DNA from: an uncultured Eggerthellaceae bacterium
Lineage (GTDB): Bacteria > Actinomycetota > Coriobacteriia > Coriobacteriales > Eggerthellaceae
Length of the DNA stretch: 64,000 nt
Assembly (NCBI GenBank): GCA_910588435.1
Contig: CAJUPL010000002.1
Location: 62,001 to 126,000, forward strand
Direction of reading: 5' to 3'
Shown here: positions 60,901 to 64,000 of the stretch, in pieces
Numbering within the stretch: the first letter of the stretch is position 1
How the letters are laid out: every line of letters starts with the position of its first letter
Position numbers and translations under genes: made by a program
Notes under the pieces: model-generated
What the model saw: the letters and a program-made list of their open reading frames with translations, nothing else
Database searches by the model: none
Told to the model about the DNA's origin: nothing

Positions 60901-62313
60901 GACCAGCAGTGCTTGGTGGATCCGAAGATCTGGAAGCAGCTTGAGGGTGGAACCCTTGAGGGCGGCGAGTTCCAATTCAGCTTGATAGAGGTTGCGGATC
61001 TGAACTCCACTGATGGTCTAGGCTTCGAGGTCATCGCCAGGAATGACGAATACGGCATGGTGGACTTCGACGAAGCGGGCAACGTTGCTGCTCCCGGCGA
61101 GGATCCCTGCTGCCTATCATTCAACACTCCCGGCACTCGCTACTATCGTGTCATAGAGGATCGCAATTACGAGAATCGTCCGAATGTTGAATACAGCAAT
61201 GATGACATCACGTTCACCGTGGACGTCATTCGCAATGATGCTGGTCAGCTGGAAGTGGCGGATATGTTCTACGGCAAGCTGGTGAATGGTGAGAACATCC
61301 CGTTCGAAGACGAGTCCAAGGATCCAACTTGGCATCCCACCATCACCAACAAGGTGCGTGGCATGGACCTGATGGTGCAGAAGACCAGCGAAGCTGATCG
61401 CACCGAGGGCCTTGAGGGCGCGGTTTATGACCTCTACATGGTAAGTGACGGCACGCAGGGCGATGTCTTCATGGGCAGCGGCACGTCTGATGCGGACGGC
61501 TGGATCCTGTATGAGGACGTGAACCTGATGACGGGCACGCCATACTACTTCAAGGAGAAGACGCCGCCCGCGGGACACACCGTCGACGGCTTCCGTAGCC
61601 TCTACTTCTACCTGGTGCCTGACTCAACGGCTGAGAACGGATACACGCTGAAGTACGTTGAGAATCTGGGTGATATGGGCAATGAGTCCGAAGACCAGGA
61701 GCGCGTGACGTCCATGGCGGCATCAACGCAGAAGGCGCGCGCAACCGAAGGCAACCTGCTCTTCACCTACGCTCACGACGGCGGCGTGTATGACGCAGTC
61801 ACCACCCTTGACTTCAACAAGCTGGACACGCGCACGCATGAATGGGTGGAAGGCGCGAAGCTCTCCATCTTGGAAAAGGCAACCGGCAAGCTGATCAGCT
61901 CCTGGACCACTGGCAAGGGCAGCCACACCATCTCACGCCAGCTGGACGTGGACGTTGAGTACATCCTTCGTGAGGATCAGGCGCCTGACGGATACGCCAC
62001 AGCCGCTGATGTTGTCTTCAAGCTTGACCAGTTCGGCAACGTTGAGATCCTATCTGGTGGCGGTAGCAATGCTGAGGTGCAGGAGTCCACGCTCACGATG
62101 TATGACACCATGTTCGACACCGAGAACGTGATCTACCGCATGAACGAGACACTGCGTGAGGTCCCAAGCACTGACGGTTCAAGGCTTCCGCAGACAGGTG
62201 ATGATTCGCTTGGCCGCATCGTGGCGTTCACGCTGCTTGGCGTGGCGGCGCTCTGTCTAATGACGGTTGCCGCGTTCGCGCTGAGGCGTCGCCGCAAGAG
62301 GGATGTGCGCTAG
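57979..62313 (+). CDS. Giant LPxTG adhesin with beta-helix and pilin-type isopeptide domains
   Basis: 1444 residues. Signal peptide (LISILLAIVMVASLMGISTAAFA), an acidic region, then a right-handed beta-helix part (GGILVQRTANSVGNAKLFMEGG; GGGIFIDRDCVFKMSGGTVSNN). From about 640 there are Spy0128/FctA-like pilin domains (LEVTKQFKNSHGQPLKLEGG; KIWKQLEGGTLEGGEFQFSL) and two SpaA/Cna-B-like domains (LEGAVYDLYMVSDG; VEGAKLSILEKATGK, with TPPAGHTVDG and DQAPDGYATA), all of which usually hold Lys-Asn isopeptide bonds. The end is LPQTGDD, TM and RRRRKRD, a sortase A-type signal. ATG 57979 starts it, GAGGCGAAAG upstream. No sortase gene is in the window. Confidence 0.9.
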   Translation: MRATTQNSLVRKLISILLAIVMVASLMGISTAAFAEDPAETDGTNTEIQDPTVTEVDPDGNIIIEGDGTLDEEFGGFEGIDVPAGENGEGDSGMPDGSEGDEDAPEDEGVKELKLPDGIRINGTQALSADQQHIFIEDDGTRLVFDGGGSYTVEFYEVNEASESEQAQASSEEEQQAQTEELQSEENNESDEPSKTEEQASEPEPVDIDLHIEDGKPVLDVSIDVRGGTSVTLEGEGKVDATGQNRSAITVEGAGSTLTLKDNVIVTGGTGTLVHTSDFNESGMAGYVAGGGILVQRTANSVGNAKLFMEGGTVTGNEANAGGGIFIDRDCVFKMSGGTVSNNTAKVFEGGGIYVAGHSDGTEGSNACVISKGNITGNKTETSFSWGGGGIFVEVQGSVKIGTASITRNVANGLGGGVSGCPHAAIGIGAITEGAAIFKNTANYTDGRPSNKVLRLLKTHPIRTNEDVVYSGDMYAYGLEKGDVSPAYGGSTGEIARDQSGKWSSEGVDWAHYAQDFYCTKASHVYGNDLGQDNQNAWEGYIAGAETNQGYSEANSFGYSDSSQAEGFVLPGATLPVKKGDTIKVYDATLGLRSTATSDPKADERNVIITDNFSGTHGGGIGCNGTLSIDEPAAGEFVDSFSLEVTKQFKNSHGQPLKLEGGEFTFQLKDGDTVIASSTNDADGKVRFTIPGEKYINRDELGVAHIHNLKLCEVIPADSNITQEGGPREYDVKLSIVTERTQKKLNSSGSRYIFVYTPKVTVTYDNQGSDLTITNILNLKSNWLPDVNKNYFGQTDGANPAFSFSLTGITDPFADGVDSSATLDSLTRTEEPDATDVASVFTDEGGNKKFFMQVTNGEYADGTADVPFNNITYTTEGDRWYLLKEDGGQDPTVYVVKVKVEAETDDEGKTRALNAHVTDIWFAYGFEGQDLTVDDLDSFESEGSGNTVEFNNSDTSRSFAAFGYRVRAASNVAIDQQCLVDPKIWKQLEGGTLEGGEFQFSLIEVADLNSTDGLGFEVIARNDEYGMVDFDEAGNVAAPGEDPCCLSFNTPGTRYYRVIEDRNYENRPNVEYSNDDITFTVDVIRNDAGQLEVADMFYGKLVNGENIPFEDESKDPTWHPTITNKVRGMDLMVQKTSEADRTEGLEGAVYDLYMVSDGTQGDVFMGSGTSDADGWILYEDVNLMTGTPYYFKEKTPPAGHTVDGFRSLYFYLVPDSTAENGYTLKYVENLGDMGNESEDQERVTSMAASTQKARATEGNLLFTYAHDGGVYDAVTTLDFNKLDTRTHEWVEGAKLSILEKATGKLISSWTTGKGSHTISRQLDVDVEYILREDQAPDGYATAADVVFKLDQFGNVEILSGGGSNAEVQESTLTMYDTMFDTENVIYRMNETLREVPSTDGSRLPQTGDDSLGRIVAFTLLGVAALCLMTVAAFALRRRRKRDVR

Positions 62314-62345
62314 CCTCATCTGCGCGGCATCAAGCAGATCGCGAA

Positions 62346-62377
62346 AGGGCCTTGGGATCCCAAGGCCCTCTTCTTCT
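62346..62377 (+). terminator. Intrinsic terminator after the adhesin
   Basis: AGGGCCTTGG (62346-62355), loop GATC, CCAAGGCCCT (62360-62369), followed by CTTCTTCT. A perfect palindrome that can end transcription after the surface-protein pair. Confidence 0.8.
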
Positions 62378-62451
62378 GGCATCTGCGCTATCCTATTCGC
62401 AAGATAGCCTGCTTTGAGGCAACGTATCTCACCTTAGGAAAGGATGCGAAC

Positions 62452-62688
62452 ATGGCTGCACCCGTACTCTACTATTGGGCACCTTGCCAGACCTGCTCTG
62501 TCGTCACCTCATTTGCGGACGAGAAGGGGATAGAGCTGGATAAGAGGGACGTTGAGCAAGAGGGTCCCTATCAGGAGCTCTTGGCGCTTGGTGGCGATGC
62601 GGACCTGATCCCGTATCTGTCAGTTGACGGGCAGCTGATCCAGGGCAACGACGACGTCATCGCATATCTGACTGAGAGATATCTCTAG
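62452..62688 (+). CDS. Small thioredoxin-fold (glutaredoxin-like) protein
   Basis: 78 residues with Cys12-Gln-Thr-Cys15 after a short beta strand (VLYYWAPCQTCSVV), the cis-Pro in LIPYLSVDG and a final GNDDVIAYLTERYL helix. It resembles glutaredoxin or the ArsC/Spx group, but the CQTC site is not a standard one. The order is parallel to the glutaredoxin at 30489 (Q-D/N-D-x-I-x-Y-L end), so they are probably distant paralogues. AGGAAAGGATG lies before the ATG. apt starts 1 base after the stop, so both are on one transcript. Confidence 0.8.
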   Translation: MAAPVLYYWAPCQTCSVVTSFADEKGIELDKRDVEQEGPYQELLALGGDADLIPYLSVDGQLIQGNDDVIAYLTERYL

Positions 62689-62689
62689 G

Positions 62690-63226
62690 ATGGGCAAGAT
62701 CTACGAGGACCTGATAGTCAGCATCCCTGACTATCCGAAAGAGGGCGTGATCTTCAAGGACATCATGCCGGTTCTGTCAGATGCGAAGGCGTTCGCGGCT
62801 GTGGTGGATGACATCGCGGCTCATTTCGAAGGGCAGGGCGTCACGAAGGTCATGGGCGCTGAGGCGCGCGGGTTCCTCGTGGGCAGCGCTGTGGCATACA
62901 GGATGGGAGCGGGATTCGTTCCGGCACGCAAGCCGGGGAAGTTGCCGCGCAAGGCCATTCGCGAAGAGTTCGATCTGGAATACGGATCTAGCGCCCTTGA
63001 GGTCCATGTTGATTCCCTCACAGAAGATGACAAGGTGCTGATCGTGGATGACCTCATTGCCACTGGCGGTACTGCCGTTGCCATGGTGAAGCTGGTGGAG
63101 CGCGCAGGGGCGGCGCTTGTGGGGCTTGGGTTCTTCGTGGAACTGGCAGACCTTGAGCCTAGGAAGCTCCTTGGCAACGTCACGGATGCCGAGGTCTTCT
63201 CATTGGTCAGCGTGAGCGGAGCCTGA
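62690..63226 (+). CDS. apt: Adenine phosphoribosyltransferase
   Basis: Salvages adenine to AMP with PRPP. IPDYPKEGVIFKDIMPVLSD is the APRT N-terminal signature; GAEARGFLVGSAVAYRMGAGFVPARKPGKLP carries the base-binding and flexible loop; VLIVDDLIATGGTAVAMVKLV is the PRPP loop. 178 residues, normal. Its PRPP comes from prs and its substrate could enter through the NCS2 permease at 53865. It begins 1 base after the thioredoxin-fold gene. The last 20 bases overlap the end of the convergent surface protein. Confidence 0.95.
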   Translation: MGKIYEDLIVSIPDYPKEGVIFKDIMPVLSDAKAFAAVVDDIAAHFEGQGVTKVMGAEARGFLVGSAVAYRMGAGFVPARKPGKLPRKAIREEFDLEYGSSALEVHVDSLTEDDKVLIVDDLIATGGTAVAMVKLVERAGAALVGLGFFVELADLEPRKLLGNVTDAEVFSLVSVSGA

Positions 63227-64000
63227 GCGCGGCTGCAGCAGCGGTCATGGCAGCCACAGCTGCTCCAAGCAGCAGCAACGCCACTAGCGTTTGCGAGTCA
63301 TCCCCAAGCTGAGGCTCGGCGCTTGGGTCAGAGCCCACTTGAGTTTCAGCCCTGACTGCATCTTCAGTGGGCTTTGCTGAACCGTCAGACGCATCGTCAT
63401 TCCCGCTTGCGCCATTCGTGTTGTCAGCGGTGCCAGGGGTCACTGGCGTTATTGGCTGGTCTGGCTTGTCAGGCGTTGGAACCGCTCCAACCTCATACAG
63501 GTTCCCAACCGCATCCGGTGCGCTCAGCGTGCTCATCTCATACCCAGGTGCAACGTATTCAGAGATGTCAGTTGGATAGGTTCCGCCCTTCAAGAGCACG
63601 TGCCCTTCTTTCCCTGAGCTTCCAGTCTTCAAAGTGAAGAGCTCAGGATCAGGGTCTATCTTATCGTCATCATCAAGCGCGAACAGGTCTCCTTCACCTT
63701 GGATGGTGACCGTGTCTCCCGCAGCCGTGATGCCGCCATCGGGCGCGAACTGGATGTTGTGTCCATTGAGGTCAAGGGTGATGTTCTCACCCTCCGGGGC
63801 TTCCAGCATGCCGGTTGCGTTCGAGTCAGCGATCAGCGTGATGGTGGAGCCATCTGTTGCATGCTCAGCTGCGAACGGGAGCGTTGCGTAGCGCGTATCT
63901 CCCGTTGCAGATGATGTGGCCACCCACTGCGTGCCATTGCCAACGACGGTGAAGATGGATGGGTCATTGTTGTAAGCGAACTGATCGGTCAAGGCACCCG
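63207..64000 (-). CDS. Surface protein, C-terminal part (start outside window)
   Basis: The frame is open to the window edge, so only the last 264 or so residues are seen. They show beta-solenoid-like sequence (GSTITLIADSNATGMLEAPEGENITLDLNGHNIQF; VTIQGEGDLFALDDDD), then a Pro/Asp/Asn linker and the end EPQLGDDSQTLVALLLLGAAVAAMTAAAAALRLRSR. That end has the layout of a sortase signal (motif, TM, basic tail), but the motif reads PQLGDD rather than LPxTG, so sortase anchoring is doubtful. The linker is like those of the adhesin at 57979. Convergent with apt, overlapping by 20 bases. Confidence 0.8.
   Translation of the reverse strand, partial: GALTDQFAYNNDPSIFTVVGNGTQWVATSSATGDTRYATLPFAAEHATDGSTITLIADSNATGMLEAPEGENITLDLNGHNIQFAPDGGITAAGDTVTIQGEGDLFALDDDDKIDPDPELFTLKTGSSGKEGHVLLKGGTYPTDISEYVAPGYEMSTLSAPDAVGNLYEVGAVPTPDKPDQPITPVTPGTADNTNGASGNDDASDGSAKPTEDAVRAETQVGSDPSAEPQLGDDSQTLVALLLLGAAVAAMTAAAAALRLRSR

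Overview
The window looks like chromosomal DNA of an anaerobic, high-GC Gram-positive bacterium of the class Coriobacteriia (Actinomycetota), probably near the Eggerthellaceae. This placement is an inference from gene content: a HisZ-HisG fusion, Tat translocase beside [NiFe]-hydrogenase maturation genes, a menaquinone methyltransferase beside an aminofutalosine-deaminase-like amidohydrolase, LPxTG surface proteins, and a reading style rich in Shine-Dalgarno starts mixed with apparently leaderless ones. No phage, CRISPR array, transposase or plasmid gene was found. Almost all of the window is ordinary core genome.

Layout. 1-4043: a PadR-type regulator (cut by the window edge) divergent from glmS-acpS-nnrD. 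4156-8548: three unrecognised membrane proteins, the first and third being paralogues with long disordered cytoplasmic parts, one TM segment and a similar C-terminal domain. 9490-16776: a compact histidine operon hisZG-D-C-B-H-A-F-I with overlapping stops and starts but no hisE. 17257-19471: menG divergent from an amidohydrolase. 19563-23834: tatA, tatC, hypA, hypB, nadE, galU. 23862-34199: comF, a solute-binding lipoprotein, an M16C peptidase, two membrane proteins, glutaredoxin plus ATP-grasp enzyme, split ThrE exporter and an SDR. 34321-45861: hpf, folC, a hypoxanthine-DNA-glycosylase-like gene, glmU, prs, tRNA-Arg, citrate synthase, tRNA-Ser, tadA, ispE and an OatA-like acyltransferase. 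45954-55175: tRNA-Ser, a DUF2207-type protein, EamA transporter, a shikimate-kinase-like protein, amidohydrolase, UspA, tRNA-fMet, GNAT, M20 peptidase, SDR and a purine permease. 55785-64000: two large sortase-type or membrane-anchored surface proteins, a thioredoxin-fold protein, apt and a third surface protein cut by the window edge.

The most unusual material is in the long intergenic gaps. Three of them (8.7-9.4 kb, 16.8-17.2 kb, 55.2-55.5 kb) carry copies of one intricate palindromic element: the linkers are conserved while several stems are replaced by different sequences that still pair. This is the pattern expected of a structured RNA (or a hairpin-based repeat), and I do not recognise it as a named family. 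A second signal is a dyad TTGACC-N5-GGTCAA that sits in front of the his operon and three times between folC and the DNA glycosylase gene, two of those copies being embedded in or next to 35-nt inverted repeats. Two enzymes, the amidohydrolase at 18113 and the kinase at 48964, have lost residues normally needed for the activity their family name suggests.
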